Shown here piece by piece: positions 8,365 through 16,550 of a stretch of 64,000 nucleotides of DNA; positions within the stretch are counted from its first letter, which is position 1, and every line of letters starts with the position of its first letter. The notes under the pieces were generated by a model, which worked only from the letters and a program-made list of their open reading frames with translations, ran no database searches and was not told where the DNA came from. The DNA is from Candidatus Goldiibacteriota bacterium HGW-Goldbacteria-1. Lineage in GTDB: Bacteria; Oederibacteriota; PGYV01. The translations under genes and the position numbers were made by a program. The stretch is from the NCBI GenBank assembly GCA_002839855.1, contig PGYV01000005.1:19824-83823 (forward strand), written 5' to 3'.

Positions 8365-10962
8365 CTATCCGCATTCAAACCAGTTTTCCCCCGTACCCAC
8401 CGTTACGGTCACAGGTACTGTTAAATCCGCCGCGCCTTCCATAAGTTTAACCGCCATGGCGCGCGCTGCAGATGTTTCTTTTTCCGGAACGGAAAAAACA
8501 AGTTCATCATGTACCTGCAGTATCATTTTTGTCTTCATCTTTTTATTTTCAAGTTCACTTTGAATATCTATCATTGCTTTTTTTATGATATCCGCGGCCG
8601 TTCCCTGAATAGGCGCGTTTATTGCCGCCCGCTCCGAAAGTTCCCTTACAGTCCTGTTGGCGCTGTTAATATCCTTAAAATACCTGCGCCTTCCCATTAA
8701 CGTTTCCACATAGCCGTTCTCGCGCGCGGACGCAATTGTGTCCTGCTGATATTTTTTCACACCCGGGAAGTTGGCAAAAAATTTGTCTATGTATTCAGAC
8801 GCTTCATAATTGCTTATCTTAAGCTGCTTGGCAAGCCCGTACGGGCTCATACCGTAAATGATTCCAAAATTAATCGTCTTGGCAAACCGCCTTTGTTCAT
8901 GGGTAAGTTTTTCTTTGGAAACTTCAAAAACTTCGCAGCCTGTTATTGTGTGAATGTCCTCGCCTTTTTTAAACGCGTCTATCAGTTTTTTGTCATTTGA
9001 TACATGCGCCATTATGCGCAGTTCTATCTGCGAATAGTCCGCTTTAAGCACTGTTTCGCCCGCGCCAAGCGGGATGAATATTTTTCTGATAGCTTTTGCC
9101 TCTTCGCTTCTTACCGGAATATTCTGTATATTCGGATTACTTGATGACAGCCTGCCGGTTGCCGCGACAGTCTGATTATAAGACGGGAATATTTTGTCAT
9201 CGCGGTTCATAAAAGACAGTATGACATCAAGAAAGCCGCCTTTTAACTTGGTCAAAGACCTGTACTTTAAAATTTCAGCCACTGCCGGATGCGCGTCTTC
9301 AAGGTTTGACAGCACTTCAACATCCGTGGAATAGCCTGTCTTTGTTTTCTTCTGTGTTTTTAACTTAAGTTTTTCAAACAATATCACAGAAAGCTGTTTG
9401 GGCGAATTTATATTAAACTCCTCACCGGTAAGTTTATAAATTGTTTTTTCTGAAGCGGCTATCTCTTTTTCTGTATCCTTGATAAGCTGCTGCAGAAACT
9501 TTCTGTCTATTTTAAGCCCCTCTTTTTCCATAACCGCCAGCACGCGCGACAGCGGAAGTTCTATCCCCGAATACATGGAACTTAAGGAAGCTTTTTTCAT
9601 TTTTTTGCCAAGTTCAAAAGCAAGGTCTTCAGCGTGGGCGCACAGCGAAAAAACATATTTGTCTATATTCTCTTTTTCTGCCAGTTCTATCATTATCTTT
9701 TTTGCGCCCCTGCCTGCAAGTTCATCAAAAGAAAGAAAAGTACCGCCAAGATACTCCGAAAATACACCTGCGGCATCCTTAAAGTTTCTTTCCGGGTCCA
9801 CAAGATAAGACGCCAGCATTACGTCAAAGATATTTTCTTTATCATCAAGCGCCGAATCCCTGAATATGCCCTTGGCGGAATTGGTTATTATTTTTTTTCC
9901 TTTTAAGTATTCAGGCAATCCGGTATATGAAGAACCGAACATATGCCAGTATTTTTTGCCGTCTGACACCGCGGCTATTTCCACGTTTTCTTCCCCGCCA
10001 AAAAAAACAGAAACAGTATCAGCGGCAGTAAGTTCTTTTTTTATCTCATCAAAAGAAGTTATATTTACGGATTTCTTCTGCGCCTTTACCTCTTGTTTTA
10101 CCTGCCCGCCCGATACAAGCGATTTAAAATTATATTTTATAAACTCTTTGTCAAGGGCTGCCGTATCCATTGAACACACCGTACATTCTTCGCTTTTAAA
10201 ATTAATTTTTTCAAGGGGTGTTTTGTCGGTATTAAGCGTTATTAACTGCCTGCTTATTTTCATTTCTTCAATGCCGGCAAGGATAAGCTTTTTAGCGCGC
10301 TCCGGCTTGATTTTTTTCGCGTTTTTTATGATGCCGTCAATGGAATCATATTCTTTTACCAGCGCGTACGCCGTCTTTTCGCCTATGCCTTTTACGCCCG
10401 GAATATTATCCGCGGAATCGCCCATAAGCGATAATACATCTATTATCTGGTGCGGCTCTATTCCCATTTTAAGTTTTACAGATTCGGGAGTCAGAATAGT
10501 TTCGCCGTCCCTGCCAATCCTTAAGATACTTATATTCTTATTTACAATCTGTATAAGGTCTTTATCCCCGGTTAAAACCGTCACTTTCATTTTTTTCTTT
10601 TCAGCGTCATGCGCGGCTGACGCAATTAAATCATCCGCTTCATAACCCTGCTCTTCCAGAAGCGGAATCTTTCCCGCTGCCGCTATTTGCTTTATCAGTT
10701 TCATCTGTATTTTTAAGGAATCCGGCATCTTCTGGCGCTTTTCTTTATATCCCGGAAACATTTCATTTCTGTAAGTCCTGCCCGGGTAATCAAACGCTAT
10801 GCAGAAGCAGTCCGGTTTTTTATCTTTTATTATCCTAAGCAGCATATTGTAGAATCCATAAACCGCGTGGACTTCCATGCCGTCCGCCGTGGTCAAAGGC
10901 GGCATTCCAAAAAACGCCCTGTAAGCAAAAGAGTTGCCGTCAGCTATATAAAAAGTTCCCAT
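8365..10962 (-). CDS. polA: DNA polymerase I, apparently lacking active proofreading
   Basis: An 865-residue family A polymerase. The N-terminal 5'-3' nuclease (about 1-290) keeps acidic motifs such as YEADDLIAS and GDKDLIQIV and a helix-hairpin-helix (GVKGIGEKTAYALV). The middle domain at about 295-470 has the fold length but not the DxE acid pair of exonuclease motif I, where DTVSVFFGGEENVEI is found. So 3'-5' proofreading is probably lost, as in Taq-type enzymes. The polymerase domain has motif A LKADYSQIELRIMAH, motif B KTINFGIIYGMSPYGL and motif C LQVHDELVF. The role is gap filling and repair. It overlaps truA by one base. Confidence 0.96.
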   Translation of the reverse strand: MGTFYIADGNSFAYRAFFGMPPLTTADGMEVHAVYGFYNMLLRIIKDKKPDCFCIAFDYPGRTYRNEMFPGYKEKRQKMPDSLKIQMKLIKQIAAAGKIPLLEEQGYEADDLIASAAHDAEKKKMKVTVLTGDKDLIQIVNKNISILRIGRDGETILTPESVKLKMGIEPHQIIDVLSLMGDSADNIPGVKGIGEKTAYALVKEYDSIDGIIKNAKKIKPERAKKLILAGIEEMKISRQLITLNTDKTPLEKINFKSEECTVCSMDTAALDKEFIKYNFKSLVSGGQVKQEVKAQKKSVNITSFDEIKKELTAADTVSVFFGGEENVEIAAVSDGKKYWHMFGSSYTGLPEYLKGKKIITNSAKGIFRDSALDDKENIFDVMLASYLVDPERNFKDAAGVFSEYLGGTFLSFDELAGRGAKKIMIELAEKENIDKYVFSLCAHAEDLAFELGKKMKKASLSSMYSGIELPLSRVLAVMEKEGLKIDRKFLQQLIKDTEKEIAASEKTIYKLTGEEFNINSPKQLSVILFEKLKLKTQKKTKTGYSTDVEVLSNLEDAHPAVAEILKYRSLTKLKGGFLDVILSFMNRDDKIFPSYNQTVAATGRLSSSNPNIQNIPVRSEEAKAIRKIFIPLGAGETVLKADYSQIELRIMAHVSNDKKLIDAFKKGEDIHTITGCEVFEVSKEKLTHEQRRFAKTINFGIIYGMSPYGLAKQLKISNYEASEYIDKFFANFPGVKKYQQDTIASARENGYVETLMGRRRYFKDINSANRTVRELSERAAINAPIQGTAADIIKKAMIDIQSELENKKMKTKMILQVHDELVFSVPEKETSAARAMAVKLMEGAADLTVPVTVTVGTGENWFECG

Positions 10963-11753
10963 TATTCATCCCCTTCGTCATCGCTGCCATAGCGTTTTGA
11001 AACGTTTCTTTTGTCATATGTTATTTTCACCAGATAAAGCCCCTGCGGCGGCGCCGTATTTCTTACAAGCGCCCTGTCCTGTGTCTCAAGCATTTTTTTA
11101 ATGTCCTCCGCCGATATCTGCCCCTGCCCGTAAAGGACAATTATGGCGGTAAGGCGGCGGACCATATTATAAAGAAAACTTTTACCTTTAAAATCCAAAA
11201 TAATCCACTTCCCGTTTTTCTTGACTTTTATCGAGTCTATCGTGCGGGTGTATTCTTTTGTGTCATTGCCGTTTTTGGAAAAGGAAAAAAAGTTATGCCT
11301 GCCGGTTAAAATAGATGCTGCCTGCCGTAATTTTTCAACATCAAGTTTTTCAGGTATGTGCCAGCTGCGGCCGTTATACACCGCGTAATACTGCACAGAA
11401 TTACAGATGACATATCTGTACAATTTTTGTTTTACGTTATATCGGGGGTTTAAGCCTGCCGGCGCGTCTTCAACAGACATTACCCGGATGTCGTCCGGAA
11501 GAAGTCCGTTTAATATTGGTTTGAAGTTTTTTGCGGGAATTGAAGTATCCGCGGAAAAAGACACCACCTGCCCGTAAGCGTGAACGCCGGCGTCTGTCCT
11601 TCCCGCTCCGAACGTTTTGATATCCGCGCCGAAAAACTTAAACAGCGCGTGTTCCAGTATCCCCTGAACGGTCAGAAACTTATCCTGCCTCTGCCATCCA
11701 TAATATTTGGCCCCGTCATATGACAGGACCATTTTATACGTCTTTCTGCTCAT
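10962..11753 (-). CDS. truA: tRNA pseudouridine(38-40) synthase TruA
   Basis: A 263-residue protein starting MVLSYDGAKYYGWQRQ shortly after the first residues. The catalytic block FGAGRTDAGVHAYGQVVSF carries the conserved aspartate, and the C-terminal FLYNMVRRLTAII block is present. It converts uridines at positions 38-40 of the anticodon stem-loop of several tRNAs to pseudouridine. The gene overlaps the upstream GGDEF gene by 20 bases and the downstream polA by one, so it is translated as part of the argS operon. Length is normal for the family. Confidence 0.95.
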   Translation of the reverse strand: MSRKTYKMVLSYDGAKYYGWQRQDKFLTVQGILEHALFKFFGADIKTFGAGRTDAGVHAYGQVVSFSADTSIPAKNFKPILNGLLPDDIRVMSVEDAPAGLNPRYNVKQKLYRYVICNSVQYYAVYNGRSWHIPEKLDVEKLRQAASILTGRHNFFSFSKNGNDTKEYTRTIDSIKVKKNGKWIILDFKGKSFLYNMVRRLTAIIVLYGQGQISAEDIKKMLETQDRALVRNTAPPQGLYLVKITYDKRNVSKRYGSDDEGDE

Positions 11754-12741
11754 CTTTTTTTGCCTGTTTCACGTTATTTCTGCCTGAATGCTTTGCTTTA
11801 TACAAAGCGGCATCGGCCCTTTCGACAAGCGCCTGTTTTAAAATAGCGTGCGTGGGATATTCTGCCACGCCAAGGCTTATGGTGACATTTATAAGTTTAT
11901 CGTCTCCGTAAAACGCGTGTTCTTCTATCGCTTTTCTTATTTTTTCCGCGGTTTCCATGGCGGATTCAATTTCGGTTTCCGGCATTATTACCGTGAACTC
12001 TTCGCCTCCGTAACGGCACAGCGAATCCACGGGTGAAATCTGCCCGCGCACGACTTCTATTGTTTCCTGAAGCACCACATCGCCGATACCGTGCCCGTAA
12101 GTATCGTTAATATTTTTAAAATGGTCTATGTCAAGCATGATAAGCGACATCTTATTTCTGAACCGTTTGGCAAGGTTAAGTTCTTCTTCCATCTTGGTTT
12201 CAAAATACCTGCGGTTATAAGCGCCGGTAAGCCCGTCAATTATCGCGCGCCTTTCGCTTTCTTCTTTTTGTTCCCTTAGAACGCTGGTGGCGTCTTTCAC
12301 GTGTTCAATAACTTCCTTTTCAAGCTTCTTTCCCGTCTGCCTTCTTAACTGGCTTACAATTTCAACAGACTTATTTTTAATCTCTGTCTTTACAAGGTTA
12401 ATTATTTCCGGCAGCTGTTTTTTCATCTCTTTGTCTATCTCTTTTTTAATCTGGTTGCGTACCTGCCCCCTGATACTGCGCCGCATCATTTTCAGGGAAG
12501 CAAGTTCTTTGTTTATGGTCTTTTTAATATTGCCTATAACCACAACAGTTATTTCTTTTTCAATCTCGCTGTTCATTTCGCCAAGAAACTGTTCTTCCTT
12601 TTTTAACATTTCTTCGTAAATTTCCTGGAATTCCACGCCTATTTTTCTGGCGTCTTTAAGCTGTTCCTTTAAATTCTTAACTTCGCCTATGACCATTTCA
12701 AGGTCTTTTTTTATCTCTTTTAATTCTTTATCTTCAGCCAT
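11734..12741 (-). CDS. Cytoplasmic coiled-coil GGDEF diguanylate cyclase
   Basis: A 335-residue soluble protein. Residues about 1-165 are highly charged and predicted to form a long coiled coil (rich in EIKKDLEMVIGEVKNLKEQL-type heptads). The GGDEF domain fills about 170-325, with GGEEF at 245-249. The RxxD inhibitory position reads SPVD, so no I-site. The coiled coil would supply the dimerisation that cyclases need. No sensory domain is recognised, so the input is unknown. It is wedged between argS, whose stop abuts its start, and truA, which it overlaps by 20 bases. That links a second-messenger enzyme to translation genes. Confidence 0.87.
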   Translation of the reverse strand: MAEDKELKEIKKDLEMVIGEVKNLKEQLKDARKIGVEFQEIYEEMLKKEEQFLGEMNSEIEKEITVVVIGNIKKTINKELASLKMMRRSIRGQVRNQIKKEIDKEMKKQLPEIINLVKTEIKNKSVEIVSQLRRQTGKKLEKEVIEHVKDATSVLREQKEESERRAIIDGLTGAYNRRYFETKMEEELNLAKRFRNKMSLIMLDIDHFKNINDTYGHGIGDVVLQETIEVVRGQISPVDSLCRYGGEEFTVIMPETEIESAMETAEKIRKAIEEHAFYGDDKLINVTISLGVAEYPTHAILKQALVERADAALYKAKHSGRNNVKQAKKDEQKDV

Positions 12742-14403
12742 TTACATCCTCTCCCTTTTTGTTATCCCAATTATATCAAAACACGTTTCAAGAGTTTTCT
12801 TAAGCGCCTTTATCAGCACAGCCCTTTTGGGCGACACTTCGCCGGTTTCCGATATTACCCTGTGCTTATTGTAAAAAGAGTGGAACTTGGAAACCAGTTC
12901 AAACATTGCCGCCACAAGCGTGGACGGCGCGTACCTGGCCGCCGCTTCTTTTATCACGTCCGGCATATTCAGCATATACAACAGTATGTCCTCTTCTTCA
13001 GGTTCCAGAGCGGAAAAATCCGCTTCTTTGGATTCATAATCTTTGTCTGCCGCCTCTTTTATCTTAAGCAGAATCCCGCACGCCCTGGCATAAGCGTACT
13101 GCACATAAAACACAGGGTTTTTGTCAGACTGTTCCTTTGCAAGCTCTATATCAAAATCCAGGTGCGAATTATAATTACGCATAATGAAGAAATATCTTGC
13201 CGCGTCTTTACCCACTTCGTCAATCAAATCATCCAGCGCCGCAATCTTGCCCGCGCGTTTGCTCATCTTTACTTTTTCGCCGTTCTCCATAAGGTTAACC
13301 TGCTGCAGTATAAGCACATCCAGCCGTTCTTTCTCATAGCCCAGCCCCTGCACAATGGCTTCCATTCTCTTTATATATCCGTGATGGTCAGGCCCAAGTA
13401 TATTTATTACACGGTCAAAGCCGCGCTTTTCCAGCTTGTTTAACATGTATGCTATATCGCTTGCAAAATAAGTAAACTGCCCGTCCTGCTTTTTTACAAC
13501 CCTGTCCTTGTCGTCGCCGAACTCTGTTGTCTTAAACCAGACCGCGCCTTCTTCTTCCTTAAACAAACCGCGCTTTTCTATTTTTTCAAAAGCCTCTTCC
13601 ACTTCTTTGCTTTTATGAAGTTCAGATTCGTAAAACCAGTTATCAAATGCCACGCCGAATTTTTCCAGTGTCTGTTTCTGCCACTGTATCATCTTTTCAA
13701 GGCCAATCTTTCTGAAGTAGTTGTCCTTTAAGTCAAAATTATCTTTATATTCCGCTACAAGAGAATCGCCCTTTTCCGCTTTTATCTTTTCCGCAAGTTC
13801 AATTACATACTGCCCAAGATAGCCGCCTTCGGGAATATTGGCGGGCGTACCAAAAAGCTCCATGTATCTTTCTTTAAGCGACAAACCAAACAAATCCATC
13901 TGCCTGCCGTAATCATTCACATAATCTTCTTTTACAACATGATATCCTGACATGGACAGAAGTTTTCCAAGCGAATCGCCATAAGACGCCGCCCTTCCGC
14001 TTACAACAACAAGGGGCCCGACAGGATTAGCGCTTACAAATTCAAGGTTTATCTTCTTGCCGCTTCCGGTGTTATTACAGAAAAAACTGTCATCAGAAAG
14101 AAGCATTTCTACCTGCTGTGCATAGTATGCCGGAGAGATGAAGAAATTCACATAACCCGGCTTTACCGGCTGTGGATCAACTATGTTTTTATTGGTTTTA
14201 AGCAGTTCCGCCACCGCGGCAGCCGCATCAAAAGGGCTCTTTTTAATGGCTTTTGAGAGCAAAAAGCCCGCATTTACGCCATAAGTACCGTGTGTGCCAA
14301 CAGGCGCTTTATCAACCTTTATGGAGTCAACATTCAGCTCTATTTCAAAGTTTTCCCGCGCGCAATCCCTGAAAATCCCTTTTAAATAATCATTAAATGC
14401 CAT
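12742..14403 (-). CDS. argS: Arginyl-tRNA synthetase with an aberrant HIGH motif
   Basis: A 553-residue class I synthetase charging tRNA-Arg. It has the N-terminal Arg-tRNA-synthetase domain (about 1-90), the catalytic core beginning EFVSANPVGP, the KMSK loop (VKMSKRAGKIAAL) and the DALR anticodon-binding C-terminus. The HIGH-type signature, normally GPLHVGHGR, reads GPLVVVSGR here (residues 129-137), so both histidines are missing while the flanks are conserved. Otherwise length and order are normal. It heads the run argS, GGDEF, truA, polA behind a good sigma-70 promoter. Identity is secure; the motif change is an observation whose effect is unknown. Confidence 0.95.
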   Translation of the reverse strand: MAFNDYLKGIFRDCARENFEIELNVDSIKVDKAPVGTHGTYGVNAGFLLSKAIKKSPFDAAAAVAELLKTNKNIVDPQPVKPGYVNFFISPAYYAQQVEMLLSDDSFFCNNTGSGKKINLEFVSANPVGPLVVVSGRAASYGDSLGKLLSMSGYHVVKEDYVNDYGRQMDLFGLSLKERYMELFGTPANIPEGGYLGQYVIELAEKIKAEKGDSLVAEYKDNFDLKDNYFRKIGLEKMIQWQKQTLEKFGVAFDNWFYESELHKSKEVEEAFEKIEKRGLFKEEEGAVWFKTTEFGDDKDRVVKKQDGQFTYFASDIAYMLNKLEKRGFDRVINILGPDHHGYIKRMEAIVQGLGYEKERLDVLILQQVNLMENGEKVKMSKRAGKIAALDDLIDEVGKDAARYFFIMRNYNSHLDFDIELAKEQSDKNPVFYVQYAYARACGILLKIKEAADKDYESKEADFSALEPEEEDILLYMLNMPDVIKEAAARYAPSTLVAAMFELVSKFHSFYNKHRVISETGEVSPKRAVLIKALKKTLETCFDIIGITKRERM

Positions 14404-14430
14404 TATATCTCCCTAATTAAAATTTGACCT

Positions 14431-14459
14431 ATTATATGGTTAAAACACTTAAAAATCAA
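14431..14459 (-). promoter_or_regulatory. Sigma-70 promoter of the argS operon
   Basis: On the minus strand a -35 TTGATT (14459-14454) and a perfect -10 TATAAT (14436-14431) are separated by 17 bases. The argS ATG lies 27 bases beyond the -10, after AGGGAGA. Confidence 0.75.
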
Positions 14460-14486
14460 TGAAATTTAGGGGTTTTAGCCGCACAA

Positions 14487-14526
14487 ATAAAAAAGCCCGG
14501 TCCGGTACACTTTCCGGATCGGGCTT
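14487..14526 (-). terminator. Intrinsic terminator after the DUF2934 gene
   Basis: A 13-bp inverted repeat (AAGCCCGATCCGG / CCGGACCGGGCTT, one mismatch) around an 8-base loop is followed on the minus strand by TTTTTTA. It lies 20 bases past the stop of the small gene at 14547 and just upstream of the argS promoter, so it separates the two transcripts. Confidence 0.88.
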
Positions 14527-14546
14527 CTTAATTATTTAATAACTTA

Positions 14547-14720
14547 TCAGTTATATTTTCTTCTGATTTCAATTTCCGCCTTAAGCCAGTCCCCAAGTTC
14601 GTCGCCTGCTTTTCCTGCGGCTGTCCTTTTTCTGAATATTTCATCCGCCATCGCATGAATCTCTTTCTGAATAGCTTCTTCTGAAGGTTTCTGGTGTGGT
14701 TTCTTTTCGTCTTTTGACAT
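14547..14720 (-). CDS. Small DUF2934 protein
   Basis: A 57-residue protein reading MSKDEKKPHQ at the start and ELGDWLKAEIEIRRKYN at the end. The pattern I-x-x-x-A-x-E-I-F then a short loop and W-L-x-A-E matches the DUF2934 family, short helical proteins of unknown function common in diverse bacteria. It has a strong ribosome site (AAGGAGGG, 6 bases before ATG), its own promoter with a TATAAT box, and its own terminator. So it is a monocistronic, probably well-expressed gene. No function can be assigned. Confidence 0.85.
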   Translation of the reverse strand: MSKDEKKPHQKPSEEAIQKEIHAMADEIFRKRTAAGKAGDELGDWLKAEIEIRRKYN

Positions 14721-14757
14721 TTATTCCCTCCTTCATTTATGTTTCCCTGTTGATAAT

Positions 14758-14785
14758 ATTATATCCCATAGAAAATATTAAGCAA
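14758..14785 (-). promoter_or_regulatory. Sigma-70 promoter of the DUF2934 gene
   Basis: Minus-strand -35 TTGCTT (14785-14780), 16-base spacer, and -10 TATAAT (14763-14758), 38 bases before the small gene's ATG. Confidence 0.7.
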
Positions 14786-14807
14786 GGGAATAAAAAAAGG
14801 AGGCTTA

Positions 14808-15087
14808 GATGGTTTGATGCTTAGAGGCTTGGCAGGAACTGAGGTTTGGATGCTTAGAAGCTTGGTAAAAACGGCTAAATCTTAAACTTATCTTTTATCG
14901 CTTAAGTATTTGCTCTCCGCTTATGCTTATCTGCTTATAGCTTAAAACGCTTTCTTTTAAAGCATACTTCCGCGGACTAAAGGCCGCGTCTATAATGTCA
15001 TAAACCAACTACAACTGCCGCGCCTTAAAAGGCGCGCCTACCAAGACAAAACCAAACTTCTGAGCAGCCGAGCTGCCGAGCCGCGGC
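14808..15087. repeat. Intergenic repeat element A
   Basis: This 280-base gap has no gene. Its left end carries imperfect 8-bp units of the type GATGCTTA-GAGGCTTG and GATGCTTA-GAAGCTTG. The middle has GGCTAAATCTTAAACTTATC and then the shared core CTCCGCTTATGCTTATCTGC from 14914, followed by TTATAGCTTAAAACGCTTTC. A GC-rich imperfect hairpin (CCGCGGACTAAAGGCCGCG) follows at about 14970. The right end has 8-bp units AGCAGCCG, AGCTGCCG, AGCCGCGG just before the aminomutase stop. It is clearly related to elements at 16251 and 20028. Confidence 0.8.
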
Positions 15088-16182
15088 TTATTCCAGCCTT
15101 GATTCCCTTATCAGTTCCTTATAATCATCAAACCAGTAAGCTTTGGGGTTTCTTTTTGCTATAACAAATTTTGAACTGTTACTTTCAAGCTTTGCCCTGT
15201 GATATTTAAAAAATATCCTGTCTTCGGTCAAGCCTACCACTTCAATCTTTCCTGTGGCGTGTGACATTACAAACTTCGCCCTTTTAGCAAGCCCTGAACA
15301 GTGCGACTTTGCCTTTTCAAAAATCCTGTATCCCTCTTCTACCGGGACTGCAAAGTCTTTATTAGCAAGGGTTGGCCTGCACTGAAAAACATAATATGGC
15401 GGAACCCCCATAAAAGAAAGTTTGCGTAAAAGCTGTGCCAATGTTTCTACATTATCATTAATTCCCCTAAGCAGCGGGGTCTGATTTGCCATTATAGCAC
15501 CGGCTCTGATAAGTACATTTAACGCTTTAATTGCCTTGGGTGTAAGTTCCCTTGGATGGTTAAAATGCACCATAAAATATATCTTTCTTTCGTCTTCCGA
15601 GTATTTTCTGACCATAGCGGCAAAAGACGGGTCTTTTAAAATTCTGTCAGGATTATAAGCCGGCATTTTAGTCCCTATCCTTATAATCTGAACCGTTTTA
15701 ACCTTTCTTAACTTGCCTATTATTTCGCTTAATTTTTTTGTGGGTAACATTAACGGATCGCCGCCGGTCAATAACACATTGGTTATTTCCTTATGTTTTT
15801 TTATGTACGCCGCGGCTTTATTAATATCCACGCAGCCGGCTTCACCTTTTTTGATAAATATGCGCTTTCTGAAACAAAACCTGCATATACTGCCGCAGGT
15901 GCCGCTTACTAAAAGCAGGGCTGTTGACCTGTATTTATGCTGCATGCCGGGCATTACAAGGTTTGATTTTTCTTTTGAAGGGTCATAACTTCCCCATCGG
16001 TCCATTTCAAGAAGTTCAGGAATAACTATTCTGCGTATAGGATCTTTCTTGTTTTTCCAGTCTATCAGAGATAAATAATAGTCATTAACTTTAAATTCAT
16101 ACTTATCCGTGACTTTTTTCAGATTTGTCTTTTCTTTTTCCGAAAGCCCGCTGATTTTACCGATATCCGTGATGTACTTCAT
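15088..16182 (-). CDS. KamA-family radical SAM aminomutase
   Basis: A 364-residue radical SAM enzyme of the lysine 2,3-aminomutase family. The cluster motif is GTCGSICRFCFRKRIF (CxxxCxxC plus FRKR), followed by VLLTGGDPLMLP, and RIGTKMPAYNPDRIL, all family hallmarks. It is shorter than classical KamA (about 416) and closer in size to EpmB or YodO-like members. Free lysine to beta-lysine, or modification of a lysine on a protein such as EF-P, are both possible. No EpmA or EF-P gene is nearby to decide. It has an AAAGGAGGTG ribosome site, its own promoter, and repeats on both sides, so it is probably a single-gene transcript. Confidence 0.88.
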   Translation of the reverse strand: MKYITDIGKISGLSEKEKTNLKKVTDKYEFKVNDYYLSLIDWKNKKDPIRRIVIPELLEMDRWGSYDPSKEKSNLVMPGMQHKYRSTALLLVSGTCGSICRFCFRKRIFIKKGEAGCVDINKAAAYIKKHKEITNVLLTGGDPLMLPTKKLSEIIGKLRKVKTVQIIRIGTKMPAYNPDRILKDPSFAAMVRKYSEDERKIYFMVHFNHPRELTPKAIKALNVLIRAGAIMANQTPLLRGINDNVETLAQLLRKLSFMGVPPYYVFQCRPTLANKDFAVPVEEGYRIFEKAKSHCSGLAKRAKFVMSHATGKIEVVGLTEDRIFFKYHRAKLESNSSKFVIAKRNPKAYWFDDYKELIRESRLE

Positions 16183-16210
16183 AAAGCACCTCCTTTAAGA
16201 TTGCATAACC

Positions 16211-16239
16211 ACTATAAAAGATGTGCGGAGTAATGTAAA
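16211..16239 (-). promoter_or_regulatory. Sigma-70 promoter of the aminomutase gene
   Basis: Minus-strand -35 TTTACA (16239-16234), 17-base spacer and -10 TATAGT (16216-16211), 28 bases before the ATG at 16182. Confidence 0.6.
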
Positions 16240-16250
16240 GGGGGAAATCG

Positions 16251-16550
16251 CAAGCTAGGCAGCTAGGCAGCTAGGCAGCTTGGCAGCTTGGCAGCTTGGA
16301 AGATCGGAAGGTCGGAAGGTCGGAAGGTCGGCGCGATCTCCGCTTATTCTTATCTGCTTATAGCTTAAAACGCTTTCTTTTAAAACGCACTGCCGCGGGC
16401 TGAAGACCCGCGTCTACCAAGACAAATACAAACATATATCAACTACAACTACTGCGCATAATACCGAGCAATTTTATTATAGGCTCGGTATTAAAAAGGT
16501 GCGCCTGCCAAATCTTAACCAAGCATCCAAGCCTCTAAGCGTCCAAGCAT
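16251..16550. repeat. Intergenic repeat element B with ten 8-bp units
   Basis: Between the aminomutase promoter and the PilZ stop. From 16253 to 16332 lie ten consecutive 8-bp units that drift: AGCTAGGC three times, AGCTTGGC twice, AGCTTGGA, AGATCGGA, AGGTCGGA twice, AGGTCGGC. Next is the shared core CTCCGCTTATTCTTATCTGC at 16338, then CCGCGGGCTGAAGACCCGCG at about 16393, then a perfect 10-bp inverted repeat (AATACCGAGC at 16460, GCTCGGTATT at 16483). The right end has 8-bp units in the opposite orientation (AACCAAGC, ATCCAAGC, CTCTAAGC, GTCCAAGC). No gene is seen. Confidence 0.85.

Noticed and set aside
9866-10645. Plus-strand open frame of 259 codons antisense to polA
   Set aside because: Ser/Phe/Ile-rich shadow of polA with no domain or start signal.
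12862-13443. Plus-strand open frame of 193 codons antisense to argS
   Set aside because: It lies wholly within argS, has no ribosome site or family resemblance, and reflects the codon use of the opposite strand.
16460-16492. Perfect 10-bp inverted repeat as a terminator
   Set aside because: No T-run follows on either strand and it sits inside a repeat element.
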